Assembly: GCA_016271365.2 (NCBI GenBank)
Contig: CM057458.1
Location: forward strand, 195,768,501-195,832,500
Direction: 5' to 3'
DNA length: 64,000 nt
Origin: Neoceratodus forsteri
Lineage: Eukaryota > Chordata > Ceratodontiformes > Ceratodontidae
The notes under the pieces are model-generated. The model was not told the DNA's origin, did no database searches, and worked only from the letters and a program-made list of their open reading frames with translations. The position numbers and the translations under genes were made by a program. Position 1 is the first letter of the stretch, and each line of letters opens with the position of its first letter. Shown one piece after another: positions 1 through 11,204 of this stretch.

Positions 1-827
1 TGAGTGACTATTGAGGGCTTTTTGAGGCAGGAGGAAATTATAAAAATTTAAAAAGCTCTATTCGGTGGGGGGGGGGGCTTGATTATCCTTTTAAGGATTG
101 TGGATAGTGTCAAGTAAATAAAAAAAGAAAAAAAAAACACATTTAAATGGCCCTTTTCAATGCTTGGGGACTAAGGCCTCAGGGAACACAAGCCAGGCAG
201 GCATTAAAAGCCCTTTTGGGACTAGTGAATAGAGAGCGACTCCAGTCCTTTTAAGGACTGAGAGTGGCCGGAGTAAATAAATAATAATAAAAAAAAAAAA
301 TCTTTTTTTAAACATTTCTCAGGACTTGGGCCACTAAACCGTGGCATCATAGAACTGAAATAAATCACAGAGACAGTCACTTTTCTTTATATTTCTGTTT
401 ACTATGGACAACAAAAGCGTTACCTTTACTACTAGCCTATTAGCAAGCTTTACTTAACTGTAGGGAGGTAAGTACAAGTATGACACACTTAGTTTCCCCA
501 GTTGGTAACTGTGCTGACAGCCACTCACATCATCAATTCCGCCCCACCACCATGAGTCTTTCTGCATCTGGAGTTAACAGAAAGTGCCTTGACCAGGCAG
601 CAGGAGCTAATGATTCATCAGCTGGTACTAACAGCAGCAGCATTTCAGTGACAAATCCAATGCCCGCCTCCTCTCCCAGATAAAGAAACTACTTTGCATC
701 AGCATCAAGTTCCAGCACTACCACCAAAGACCTAGTTATGCCCCCCCAAATTCTAAAGTTTCAAGATACATGGAAAAAAGGCAGACAGTGGCTGACATGG
801 AAGTATTACGGAATATTGAAATGCACG
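1..827. other. Non-coding stretch with a short duplicated segment
   Basis: No gene is supported here. Two similar segments near 80-120 and 240-280 each hold a 'ccttttaagga' core followed by A-rich DNA, which suggests a small local duplication. The second lies in the near-palindrome agtccttttaaggact. Short open frames here have no recognisable domain. Confidence 0.5.
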
Positions 828-1008
828 AGCCTGAGTGTTGGAAGTCCAAAACCGATTGCCCGACACTCTGGATTTGCGGGGGTGGAGTTTGTAATCCTAA
901 ATAATTCATCCCCCTAAAACACAAAAAATAATCTCTGCCACGGGCACGTCCTGAGTGTCGGGATACCGAATGTCGGGCAATTGGTTTTGGTCTCCCAACA
1001 CTTGGGCT
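828..1008. repeat. Imperfect inverted repeat, about 38-bp arms
   Basis: Arm 828-867 and the reverse complement of 969-1008 match at most positions, sharing 'ccaaaacc' and 'attgcccgaca'. A shorter inner copy of the 'cccgacactc' word recurs around 950-963. The spacer is about 100 bp. It may be the stem of a small MITE or part of the edge of the neighbouring hAT fossil. No target duplication was identified. Confidence 0.55.
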
Positions 1009-1189
1009 TGTACATTACAGTTTGTCGTAGTATATCTGCTGACGTGATGCAGAAAAATGTGCAATGCTCTGTACTTGGTGTCTGCAGTAAGATAAAAGCC
1101 AAAGCAAAAATAATTTTAAAACTGGATGTGGTACATTCAGAGTACACATTATCTCAGCACATGAAGTGTCTGTAGTACTCAAAATTGCT

Positions 1190-2062
1190 GAAAAGGCTTT
1201 CATAGCTAATAAAAACAAAGGCTGGAGTCAGACCAATGGAGAAATCCATACAGTTGATGGAGCAAAAAGAAATGGCCCAAATTACTAAATTGTTCTATAC
1301 TGCATATAACATTGCTAGGACTGAAAGGCCTTTCAGGGATTTTCCTGGGCTAGTAAATTTGCAAAAAAAGAAATTATGGCGATGATGTCATGGGACTGTT
1401 ACAGTAGTTACAAGCAGTGTCATCTCTTTATTCACTATATTGCTCAAGATATTCAAAACACTACTGCTAATCTTTTTAACGACAGTGATTATTTTTCTTT
1501 TCTTCTTGATTCTTGCACAGATAAGTGTGACAGAGGAGGAAGGCATTTATGTGTGTTTTTGACAATGGCCTACCAGTAACAAGGTTTCTTGTACTGAACC
1601 CAGTCAGTGTTCCTGATGCTGAATGCATTTTAAATATCATCATTGATGTATTAGAGACTGAAGGTGGTTTAAAGGATGGTGGTTGGAAACAAATACAGAT
1701 CAGTGCAGCATCTGATGGTGCTTCTGTCATGTTAGGAACCACTTTGGTTGTCCTTACTTGAATAAAGCAAGAGTGCCCACACCTCATTGACATACACTGC
1801 TGTGCACGTCGCTTAGAGCTTGGTATTAAGGACTCTTTCAAAGATTGTCCTTTTTTATAGATCAGTAGAACAACTCCTGCTGAACGTGTTTTTCCACAGT
1901 TCAGCAAAGAGTTGGAAAGGCCTACAGGAAATGAGATCAACTTTAAATATAACTGTGGTCAGAGCAGTTAACACTGCTGGCACTAGGTGGCTTGCACATA
2001 GAAAATGAGTCATTTCTGCCCTTGAAAGAAATTGGATTGTTTTAGTGTCTCAACTGGAACAC
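1190..2062 (+). pseudogene. hAT-superfamily transposase fossil, N-terminal and central part
   Basis: Reading across frames gives a protein resembling the hAT-derived transposases related to ZNF862/KIAA1586 (family assignment from memory of conserved words). Visible marks are 'FSFLLDSCTDKC' near 1494-1530, then after a frame change near 1556 'GLPVTRFLVLNPVS', 'AASDGASVMLG' near 1708-1740 and 'LIDIHCCARRLELGIKDSF' near 1785-1842. The SDGASVM word sits where hAT proteins carry a catalytic aspartate, and IHCCARRLEL matches the usual IHC-x-x-H-R-L-E-L block with the histidine replaced by arginine. Frameshifts and in-frame stops make it non-functional. The C-terminal dimerisation part appears separately at 4195-4326, with an L2-like LINE and a MITE in between. 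A neighbouring zinc-finger domain is not seen. Confidence 0.7.
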
Positions 2063-2104
2063 ATCTCACTGACAAACAAGCAATATCCTGGCCAAAAAGC
2101 ACTG

Positions 2105-3650
2105 GGGATGGTTGAAGTTCCTCCTGCATCCTCTATCCAGACTGCTGGAAAGCATAGTCTTCGACCAGACACTCGAATTTCTAACACAAAATAACCTTCT
2201 GATTCCCACACAACATGGCTTTTGTAAGTTGCACAATACCGAGACAGCCCTGGTGACTTTCATGAATGCCGTTTTCAATACCTTGGATGCAGGTAACCAC
2301 CTAGGCTGCATATTCATTGACCTCACCAAGGTGTTCTATCTAGTTTACCATTCCCTCCTATTAGATACCCTGACTCTACTAACTCCCCGATGCCATAACC
2401 TGGTTCAGAGACTACTTGGAAACAGAGTGCAGAAGACAGACATCCTTAATGCCTTCTCTGAATCAGTAAAGGTTACTTGCGGGGTACCCCAAGGTTCAAT
2501 CCTATGACCTGTCCTATTCTCATTATTTATTAACTCTCTAAAAATGGCTTGCCCCCAGTGCTAAAAGTGAACAGGAACTCAGTTCCTGTACCTTTTTTGC
2601 AGCAGGAACGGAGTTCCTGTAATTCTTCCCACTGACACTAGAACTGGATTCCTTAAACCAGCTACATAATGACAGTTTCTGGGCCTGTGATCTGAAATCA
2701 GGGTTTCCATAACAACATTTGACTTGTACAACAATCCTATTTTCCTAGAAATACTTCAATATCTCTAACTGAATCTACTCGTGTTTAAACAGATAGATGT
2801 GTCTTGACCCAGCTATCCTTCAGATTGAGGATCTTAATTCTGCATTTCATATTTGCCAGTGTCTTAGTTCCTGTACTTCTTGTCTACCACTTGCACCACT
2901 GCTTGCCCCTACACTGGCATGGTCCTCTACGCTAATGACGCCATCATCTTCTGTGAGGGCAAAAACATTTGTTGTGTAAACAGAATCCTACTATCAGACC
3001 TCTCCTCTATGGGGAGCTGGTTTCATCAGCATAAACTGGTCCTTAACACAAAAAAAAACCCCGAAGGCAATGCTTTTTTCAGGTCCTCGTAAACCTTGTA
3101 CTGAAACCCTAACATTGACTGACTCAGGCAAGCAAATATAACTTGTCACTGAATTCTGTTACCAGGGAGTCATCCTTGACAACTTGCTTACATCACAAAA
3201 AAATTCCAGGGCTGGGAGTGCTACACGGAATCAAAAAATGCTTTATAGCGGACTCTTGGAAAATTCTTACCGATGGTGTAGTACTGCCCCAAATCGAGTA
3301 TGGCCTATTTATTTACCCCTTTGCTAGGGAATCCGTTCTGTTAAGAGTAAGAGTACTTTACAACTCAATCTGTAGATTTCAAACCAACCTTCTACCTGTA
3401 CTCACCACTGTCACCTCCTCGCCTCTGCTTCACACCTCTCACTTGACTCTACAATAAAACTCCTTGCTCTCACCTTCCTACACAAAGTGGCACTAGGTCA
3501 AGCCCCCCACCGCATCCAGGAAATCTTCCCCGAACTAGTGAAAAATAGGAACACAAGATCCTCTGAGTGCCACTCATTTGTAACCCCAAGAATGAACAGC
3601 AAACTAGGTCGAAGATCCCTATCTTACAGGGCCATGTGTTGATATAAGTA
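2105..3650 (+). mobile_element. L2-like LINE fragment (reverse transcriptase), degenerate
   Basis: The translated segments show a non-LTR reverse transcriptase. 'QHGFCKLHNTETALVTF' near 2210-2262 is the fingers region, 'GCIFIDLTKVFYLVYHS' near 2307-2355 is motif A, 'CGVPQGSIL' near 2478-2505 is motif B, and 'MVLYANDAIIF' near 2918-2952 is motif C. In motif C the usual ADD is AND, so one catalytic aspartate reads as asparagine. Later words such as 'LPQIEYGLF' near 3280-3306 belong to the thumb region. The element lacks its endonuclease and 5' part, so it is 5'-truncated. Between about 2567 and 2882 the RT frame is interrupted by roughly 315 bp rich in 'aggaactcagttcctg' type inverted words, probably a secondary insertion. 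It sits between the two hAT transposase parts, which suggests it inserted into the hAT fossil. Confidence 0.72.
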
Positions 3651-3651
3651 A

Positions 3652-3777
3652 GCATTAAGCCACTCAAAAGGATGGGTCTACTGTGGAATTATTCTGTGGT
3701 TGGGTGGCCTCATGCCCCCAATCACCCAACCATGGATTAATTCCATAGTAGTCCGATCCTTTCAAGTAGCTTAATGC
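3652..3777. mobile_element. Palindromic MITE, copy 1
   Basis: The unit is almost wholly an inverted repeat. The left arm 3652-3706 starts gcattaagccactcaaaagg and the right arm ends with cttaatgc. The arms are about 55 bp with a few mismatches around a short centre. A second copy of the same family lies at 63753-63880. No coding capacity. The outer bases include TAA/TTA, which would suit a Harbinger- or mariner-type duplication, but the class is not established. Confidence 0.8.
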
Positions 3778-3783
3778 TCTTGT

Positions 3784-4194
3784 AACATGGCAATCTTTGT
3801 ATTGATAATTTTATGTTAGTAAAATAACTGAGACAGTGATTGTGTGTTTAAAATGTTTATCCTGGCTGGCCAGGGCTGAGGCATTATGCCTTGCCTCCTG
3901 CCACGCCAGTGACCCGTGTTCACGGTCTGAGCAGATCGCCGGGGTCGGCCAGGGAGGGAGGGAGAGGATCGAGCGTCCAAAGGACAGTGGTCTACTTTGA
4001 AATTAGACCATGGTTGCTCTCTGATCACCTGTTGCACTTCCACCAATGGTAATGCTGCATTTCACATTGACACTTAATGCCATATTACAAGAGTCAGATT
4101 GAACTGACACAGCTTTAGTGCTGCTGGAATGGCTAGAGTTAAACACATGTACTCCCATTTCTTTGTCTGTTGAGAACTGCAGATCTCTTAAATT
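3784..4194. other. Unassigned DNA between MITE and hAT remnant
   Basis: GC-rich DNA around 3860-3975 includes 'gggagggagggag'. No domain is recognised in any frame. It could be degraded central hAT sequence or an unknown insertion. Confidence 0.3.
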
Positions 4195-4326
4195 GTGGCA
4201 GAAAATGATTCTTGCAGACAGCACTTCCCAAATGTGCTTGCTACTATCAAGATAGTTCTTCTGGTTCCCATTCACGCTGCTACTGCAGAAGGAGGCTTCT
4301 CTCTAATGGGAAGAATAAAACAAGCA
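4195..4326 (+). pseudogene. hAT C-terminal dimerisation domain fragment
   Basis: The frame reads 'FPNVLATIKIVLLVPIHAAT' followed by 'AEGGFSLMGRIK'. This follows the hAT dimerisation pattern of a hydrophobic run, a P-x-x-T/S-A-x-x-E-R-x-F-S block and a basic end, with the usual ER read here as EG. It is in the same orientation as the fossil at 1190-2062 and is probably the end of the same transposase, separated by the L2-like LINE. About 400 expected intervening residues are not recognised, so a large part is deleted or decayed. Confidence 0.65.
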
Positions 4327-5150
4327 TTTATCATTGCTGAATGTTTGCTTGCAGGGTGTACAGTGGTTGTTCTAGAGAAGTTGCTCAGCACCTCGGTATA
4401 CCTAGTCAGCCGTGGTGTACTAGGCATTATGCTGAGTGGTACTGCCTTAATTTGGCAGTTCAGTAGTGCAGTATGCCTATGCGGTAAGCCCTTAATTAAT
4501 TAACTCTCCCTCACCATCTGTTGTAATGCGCTAAGTGGTGCTGTTACTGGCTGCATTTTACCTGTTTTTCAGTTTTTTCTCAGTGGGTGTCCCCACAGTC
4601 TACAGTCATGCCATACACAAGCACCTTTTTTAAAGCAACTTTGATAAATAAATGTTCCATTTTGCATTAACTATTCCTGGAGTCCACAGCTTTCTGTGAT
4701 GTGAAAGTTTGTACCAAGCCTTTCTGTAGGTGCCGGTCACCTTGTGATTATTGTATGAGCCAAATAGAACACTTTATCAGGTTGCTATCGGGTTGCTAGT
4801 GGTTACCGTTCAGCAAGGCAAAGTTGCCTGTGTAGATGGAAAGTGTTATTAGTTAGCAGTTTAGGAGGTCAGAAGTACAGTACAGTTCACTTGGTTTTGT
4901 GCAAAAGTCAGACGTTTTTTTTTTCTAGTAACTAAATCTGTTGTGGGTGGCCGGCATATGAGTAGTGAGTGAAAGCAGAGTTTGGAGTGTGACAGTGGAT
5001 TTGAACTACAGTAGGTTACAGGCATGCAAGGAATATACTGGGGTTGGTTTGGTGGATTTTATGGAGTCACAGATAGAACAGCACAAGTATCATACCGGAC
5101 TCCAATCAGATGAATGGCAGCTGCACTTTTGCTCAGTTAGTGAATCGATT
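4327..5150. other. Non-coding DNA left of DIRS-1
   Basis: No supported gene. A weak inverted repeat lies at about 4381-4437 (ctcagca...cctagt against actagg...tgctgag). The last bases abut the left end of DIRS-1. Confidence 0.4.
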
Positions 5151-5340
5151 TGATCTTACTTTGAGAGAGTTCCTGCAGTAGGTCTTCACATATAGGACTC
5201 CGCCCCCTGGCGTCAGGTTCCAATAGCAAACTTGTAGCTAGCAGTCATCAGCAGGGAACACCCCCGACGGCAGGTGATGCGACGTCAGCCCGACTATAAA
5301 AGGGGAGGTCCCGTGCCCGCCCTCCCAGTTCTTTCTTGCT
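5151..5340 (+). repeat. DIRS-1 left inverted terminal repeat
   Basis: Matches the reverse complement of 11205-11400 over nearly its whole length, including 'caaacttgtagctagca' and 'cagggaacacccccgacg' with scattered differences. Confidence 0.88.
5295..5302 (+). promoter_or_regulatory. TATA-like box in DIRS-1 left terminal repeat
   Basis: TATAAAAG lies in the left terminal repeat about 160 bp before the ORF1 start at 5453, in the setting gcccgactataaaagggg. The inverted right-end copy reads actataacag, a weaker box. It plausibly drives the element transcript, an inference from position. Confidence 0.5.
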
Positions 5341-5452
5341 GTCTCCTCAGTTCATTCGGCAGATGTGTTAGAACAGCGATCAGTCGCACGCTGTATATTC
5401 CACGTTTTAGTAATTTTCCTTATCACTTTTTCCGCAGTTTTCGAACGAGTGT

Positions 5453-6957
5453 ATGTCGGCTCGACCAAAAATGTGCACCAAGTGCGGCACCCAAATCCCG
5501 CACGGGGATGACCACTCCCATTGCTTCCTTTGCCTGGGACCTAAGTACAACTCGGCTGAGTGTGCCATCTGCCAGGTATTCAACCAGGCTACCTGGACCC
5601 GACGCAAGCAGACCCTCGAGGCCCACCTTCTCACCCATCGGCTAGCGTCTACGGAAAAGGAGCTCCAGGAGCTTAGGGAGAGGTCGTCATCACCGGCCCA
5701 AAGGAAGAAAAAGGACAAGGAGAAGCACCGGGAGAGGCACCCGTTGATACGAGGAAGGTCTTACATCTCAAATACTGTGAGTACCACTCTTCCGGCCCTC
5801 CATCCGCTTCTGCGGGACGGGCGCCTTCTTCCCCTCCTGCCGAGGTGAGAGCGTAGACAGATGTAGCCTCTATGGAGGTCTCCGTTAGTTCTCCTTCATG
5901 TAGCACTGCTGCTAAGTCGCCCTCTGGCCCCACCTCCAGGCGCCCGGCCCAGACTGATCAGCCTGTCCACGGTTCCTGTGCCGCAGCCAGCCCGGACGTG
6001 ACTGATAAGTTGGACAACGGACCTCCTGTCGACTGCACAGCCATACCTGCTCGCCCTTTGGGCTCCCTTGAGGACCCCGATGACTGCACGAGCATGCTCG
6101 CTGGAGACCTTTCATCCCTGCTGGTTTCTTCCCCAAGGGATTCGCCACCCAGTCCTGACTTGTCTCTTCCTGTCATTGGGGTCTCTTCCAGAGCTCCTCC
6201 CTTCGCCAAGCATCACTCCAACCCAGACCTTCCTCCTCCAAGAGGTCCATCGCCAGACCGGGATCTGTTAGGCATGGAGCCCCCTCCGTCGGGACCCTCG
6301 GGTGCCACTCCTGATCCCCTGCCACTTCCCAGTAGACCTGCGGCACCCCCACCGGCTTGTCCTGCATGACCCTCGGGCAGTTTTCAGGGGCCTGACCCCC
6401 ACATTCCGCCACCGGGCAACCCTCTGATGGATCCTTCGTATCCAATGCTGAGCAATGTGCAGCTGATGCCAGAAAACCCGACACCAGGATACCGGACACT
6501 GGGATACCCAACACCGGGGTATCTGACACCTGGATACCCAACACCTATATATCCGATGCCGGGATATCCAACACCAGGATATCCACCTTTAGGCTATCCG
6601 CCGGGGCTGCCCGGGTATCAATACCCTTACTGGCACCACCCAACTTACCAGGGGTACCCAGGGTACCAGCCTCCTCCACCCCCGCCACCCGATCGAGAGT
6701 CAGTTCTGGTGTGGTGGCAGGATGCCAGGACCCAGCTCATCACTGAAATCAGATGGTCCCAACCGTTGGTGGCTATTCCTGTACCCAGGTACCCCCCGGT
6801 CCCTCTGGGCCAAGCTGAGGGTTCACTTCCAGTGGGTGGCACTGGGCAGCACCCTTCCCTTCCCAGTGGCTCCAAGCCCTCTGATTGGGACATAGATTTG
6901 GACATCCACCATTCTGACCCTCGACTACCACCAAATTCCTCCAAAAGAATCGCCTAA
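5453..6957 (+). pseudogene. DIRS-1 ORF1 (Gag-like), broken
   Basis: The start at 5453 gives MSARPKMCTKCGT, then a Cys/His cluster: CTKCG, D-H-S-H-C-F-L-C-L-G and C-A-I-C, in the first 50 residues. A charged helical stretch (EKELQELRERSS) and a lysine-rich run follow. The frame changes near 5800-5870, a stop occurs near 6367, and the frame then continues to 6957. The later part is rich in Pro and Ser and contains eight 15-bp units at 6481-6600 coding for T-P-G-Y-P pentapeptides. Further ORF1 sequence beyond 6957 is seen at 7223-7534, where 'PPDKDSRQLDQFGRKVYSST' matches the same block in DIRS-2. The role is probably RNA binding and particle formation, inferred from position only. Confidence 0.75.
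6481..6600 (+). repeat. 15-bp coding minisatellite, eight units
   Basis: Eight consecutive 15-bp units such as acaccaggatatcca, acaccggggtatctg and acacctggataccca encode T-P-G-Y-P repeats within ORF1 of DIRS-1. The count is exact over 120 bp, with units differing at a few positions. The surrounding protein is also rich in Pro, Tyr and Gly up to about 6690. Confidence 0.9.
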
Positions 6958-7719
6958 ATCCCCTCCAGAGGACCCTTCATTCGGGATTTGTTGAGAACTA
7001 TCCAGGCAGCAGGATGCTGGCCTTATAAGGAGATATATCCTCAGTGCAAAAGATTGGCTGTGCACCTGGATCTAGTGACTACAGATCGTCTACCCATCGC
7101 ATTGCCCCTTAGATGAACCCTCATGAGGACCTGGTCACTACCGTTTGGCAACAGCCCTCCTCCATCCCAGCTGTTTCCAGGAAAGCCAATAGAACTTACT
7201 TCCCCCGGAAAGGATTTCTCATTTGACATCGCACCCGAAAGCTGACTCCATGGTCATCACGGCCACGCATGACTGGACGGCTCAACCTAAGCACCTGAGT
7301 TCGTACCCACCAGACAAGGACTCACGGCAACTGGACCAGTTTGGTAGAAAGGTCTACTCATCCACTTCCTGTGCCATGCGGTCACTAAATTGTGTGTCCA
7401 GTGTGGTGGTCTTCCAGAAGGCTTTCCTTGCTGAGCTGGAGAGGGGCCTTCAGGCTATCCCTGATGAAAACCTCTGGGCCAAGTTGTTGGACAAAGTCTG
7501 TATGAATAAGTCCTCTTGCCGTCACGCTGTCTGAGCCACTTGTAATTCCGTGGACTCGGGCTCATGCTGCAGCCATGGGGATCTGCCTTTGTTGCCTGTC
7601 ATGGCTCCGTATTGCAGGTCTGGCACAGGACATCCAGTCATCCCTTTTGGATGCACCCTTCAGGGGTTCCTTCCTCTTTGTCGGTGATGCGAAAGATGGT
7701 ATAACAGAGCTGCAGGAGA

Positions 7720-9410
7720 GTGGATGATCTCTTCAAGATGTACACTCGATGTATCGGACGGGTCAAAAGAAATAGCCATTTCGTCACCAGAGACGATGGA
7801 ATAAGACCCAGAATAAGCATCAAGGCAAAAGACACGCGACTGGCTCTGGAGCTCAAACCCCTCAGGCAAAGTTTGCCAAGCCAGCCTCAGGGGCCAAAGC
7901 TTCCCTCTCCTCGGCATCGTGACTCACTCCCCCCTCCTTCCATTACCTCCATTCCCCTCAGAGGAACTGGTAGGAGGGAGGTTTGGCCTCCTCCTGGAAG
8001 GGTGGAAGTCCATCACTGCAGACATATGGGTTCTTCAGCTCCTACAGCGAGGTCACTCGTATCGAGTTTCTGGAGATTCCACCTCCACACTCTCTGGGAA
8101 GGTCCTCTTACCTGTCTGGTCAGATCCCCATCGTCCACCAGGAAATCCAGGCCTTGCTGCAAAAAAGTGACTATAGAACCCGTCCTTCCAGACCAACTAG
8201 GAAGGGGATTCTACACCCATTTCTTCCTGGTACCAAAGAAGACTGGAGATCTGCGACCTAGCTTGGATCTCAGCACATTCAACCTTTTCATGGAATACAA
8301 GAGATTCCACATGCTGACCCTTCTGGGACTCCTACCCCTGCTTCAGTCAAACACATGGCTATGCTCCCTGGATATGCAGGATGCTTACCTATATATCCCC
8401 ATCCTCCTGGCGCTCCACTGCTTCCTCCAGTTCTCCTTTCAGGAGAACCATTTCCAATTTGGGCACTTCTTTTGGCCTGTCCTAAGTGTCCCGGGTTTTC
8501 ACCAAATGCCTAGCAGTAGTAGCGCCTTTTCTCTGCCACAGGGGCATATACGTGTTCTCATACCTAGACGACTGGCTTTTTTTCAGCACCCTCCCCGGAC
8601 AGTCCGAAGGGAGTCTCTCTCTCTCTCTCTTTTACGCTGGACTTGTTTGTCAAGCTGGGCATCTCGGTCAACCTTCCCAAGTCCCAGCTAGTATTTTCTC
8701 AGTGCCTCTAACTTATTGGGGTGGTATTGGATATAGTCCAGAGCAAGGCCTTTTTGCCATTGGATCGAGCCGAAACCTTAGCTTCCCAGACCACTTTGGT
8801 GGCCAAGGCTCGATGGACTACAGCACACTCGGTGATCTGTCTCTTGGGGCTCATGACAGCGGCCATTCCTACTGTCCCCATTGCCAGACTGCACATGAGG
8901 GTCACCCAGTGGTCTCTTCGAGTCCAGTGGGACCAACTGTTGGACGACATGAACCAACTGGTCATGATCTCCAACAGCCTGCAGAAGGATCTTCTTTGGT
9001 GGCAGGATCTCACCAACCTGTTAATGGGAGCTCCTTTCCACTCTCTGGCCCCTACCAAGAGCCTCACATTGGATGCCTCTGACATGAGTTGGGGAGCCCA
9101 TCTGGCGGACCACAAAACCCAAGGTTCGTGGTCTCCCCTAGAGCAGCAGCTCCATATCAATGTCCTGGAGACCAGAGCAGTACTCTATGCTCTCCAGGCC
9201 TTCCAGTCATTACTTCTCCCCGGAACACTTCTGGTCCAGACAGACAGCATGGCAACTGTCTGGTATATCAACAAACAGGAAGGAACCTGGTCATACCCTC
9301 TTTGCAGGGAAGCAATGAGGGTATGGTACTGGGTGATTCAGCACGGTCTGTTTCTGACAGCAGTCCACATCCCAGGCATGCACAACGTTCTGGCAGACAG
9401 TCTTAGCTGA
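7720..9410 (+). pseudogene. DIRS-1 reverse transcriptase and RNase H, broken
   Basis: Reverse transcriptase words appear in order: 'FFLVPKKTGDLRPSLDLS' near 8221-8272, motif A 'SLDMQDAYLYIPI' near 8368-8404, 'RVFTKCLAVV' near 8492-8521 and motif C 'YLDDWLFF' near 8560-8585. RNase H follows with its acidic set visible: 'TLDASDMSWGAHL' near 9069-9105, 'INVLETRAV' near 9156-9180, 'VQTDSMATVWYINK' near 9234-9276 and 'HNVLADSLS' near 9381-9407. The protein is spread over three frames, with shifts near 8480-8500 and 8600-8720. The upstream part from 7720 is less certain. The enzyme would copy the element RNA into DNA. Confidence 0.85.
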
Positions 9411-9837
9411 TCAGTGGCCAGGACTCACGAGTGGGAATTAAAGCAGGATGCAGTCGAAGACCTGTTTCTTCTATGGGGCCGGCAAGACCTACTGTAGATC
9501 TGTTTGCCGCCCCATTCAACGCAAAACTACCCAGCTTTTGCTCGCTCGTTCCCGGGCATGGTGCTTTTTGGCGAGACGCACTGTCTCTTTCTTGGGCAGA
9601 GAGGTTTCTATACGCATTTACTTCCTTTTCTCTTATTCAGAAGGTTCTGTTGAAACTTCAGGTGCAAGGGGCCCACTTAATTCTGATCACCCCTCTGTGG
9701 CCTCAGCAGATTTGGTTCCTGCTGTTGCAACAGCTGGCTGTAGAACCACCAGTCCTTCTGCCAATATCTCATGACCTTCTGTCTCAAGAGCAGGGCACCC
9801 TCGTACATCCAAGTCTTCAGTCTCTCCACCTCCATGC

Positions 9838-10888
9838 GTGGCACCTGTGGACGTAGCGGTTTCCTGCTATGGAATTTCTTCCCAGGTCGCTCGGGTCCTG
9901 GTAAAAGCCAGAAAACCTTCTGCCAGATCTGCCCTTGCCATGAAGTGGAAGAGATTTTCCATCTGGACCACAGCTAAACGCTTGGATCCCTTTTCTTGCT
10001 TAGTCTCCCAGGTGTTAGAGTACCTCATACATCTTTCTGAGTTGGGCCTTAGTTACTCCTCCATTAAGGTCCATCTCTCTGTGGTGTCGGCCTACCACGT
10101 CCCAGTGGAGGGCAAAACCCTAGCATAGCTAGAGGTTTCAAAAACTTTCTTGAAGGGCATCCTTTATATTAAACCTCCAGTCCGGAACCCCTGTCCTTCC
10201 TGGGATCTCAGTTTTATGTTGGAGAAACTCACTTTACCCCCTTTTGAGCTGGCAGCAAGTTGCGATATGTGCCTCCTGTCATGGAATGCTTTATTTTTAG
10301 TTGCGGCTACTTCAGCTCTAAGAGTTTCAGAGCTTCAGGCCTTTGTGTGCAGAGTACCTTATTGGATTTTTCACAAGGACCGGGTAGTCCTGAGGACTAA
10401 TTCTTCCTTTCTTCCGAAAGTGGTTTCGGAGACGATTCTTAACCAGAGTGTTGAACTGCTGGTCTGTTATCCTCTGCATTCCAACAGGAGGGAATATCTT
10501 CTGCACACCTTGGATGTGCACCGGATCCTGAGGTGCTATACCTCCCGGACTAAGGAGGTTTGTAAAGTGAACCAACTTTGTGTGGCCTTTGCCCCCCCAG
10601 TGCCAGGGCAAAACCATCTCGAAGCAGAATATCTCTAGGTGTCTGGCCGACTATATTCACTACACTTACCAGAAACATTAAAAGACCCTTCTGGGGGTGG
10701 TTAGAGGCAACTCCACCAGAAGCTTGGCCACTACTACCACTTTTTTCAGGAATGTGTCAACTGCAGAGATCTGTGCAGTGGTCACTTGGTCTTCTGTCCA
10801 CACCTTCACTAAACACTACAGTCTGGACATTGCTTCTAGGCATAGAACTGGTTTCGGCCTTGCTGTTTTGCAGGGTCTTCTATCCTAA
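9838..10888 (+). pseudogene. DIRS-1 tyrosine recombinase, broken, catalytic His replaced
   Basis: N-terminal core-binding words include 'AMKWKRFSIW' near 9940-9969 and 'LSYSSIKVHLSVVSAYH' near 10048-10098. Box I is 'LVAATSALRVSELQAF' near 10297-10344 with the catalytic arginine. Box II reads G-N-S-T-R near 10706-10720, where DIRS-3 has A-H-S-T-R, so the box II histidine is asparagine here. Then comes 'CAVVTWSSVHTFTKHYSLD' near 10773-10830 with the nucleophile tyrosine retained. A stop follows 'GKTLA' near 10126, and a second stop and frame change lie near 10637-10690. In DIRS elements this enzyme integrates the circular DNA copy. Confidence 0.82.
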
Positions 10889-10969
10889 GGCAGAACCTCA
10901 GTTGTTGGGAATTTTCCTCCTCCCGGAACCTATTCTCCAACTCCTTCTCTTCAGATTGCTTGGTATTCA

Positions 10970-11100
10970 GTCCTATATGTGAAGACCTACTGCAGGAACC
11001 CTCTCGAAGTAAGATATAGCAGTTACGTACGAACTTACTGTAACAGTAGATCTTCGAGAGAGGTTCCTACAGTAGGTCTAGTTTCCCACCCACCTTCCCC
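10970..11100. repeat. DIRS-1 internal complementary region
   Basis: Reads as a near-palindrome: tcctatatgtgaagacctac... then tacgtacgaactta... then tctcgagag-like and ttcctacagtaggtcta. It is complementary to the left end joined to the right end and therefore records the circle junction. This feature is diagnostic of DIRS elements. Confidence 0.88.
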
Positions 11101-11204
11101 CAGCTCCTGGAAAGTTTTCCTTTTCTTCCTGCCTAGCATACCGGTCTAGATAGGGCACAAGGTCCCAGGAGTTGTTGCTCCTTCCTTTCTACTTGCCTTT
11201 CTTT

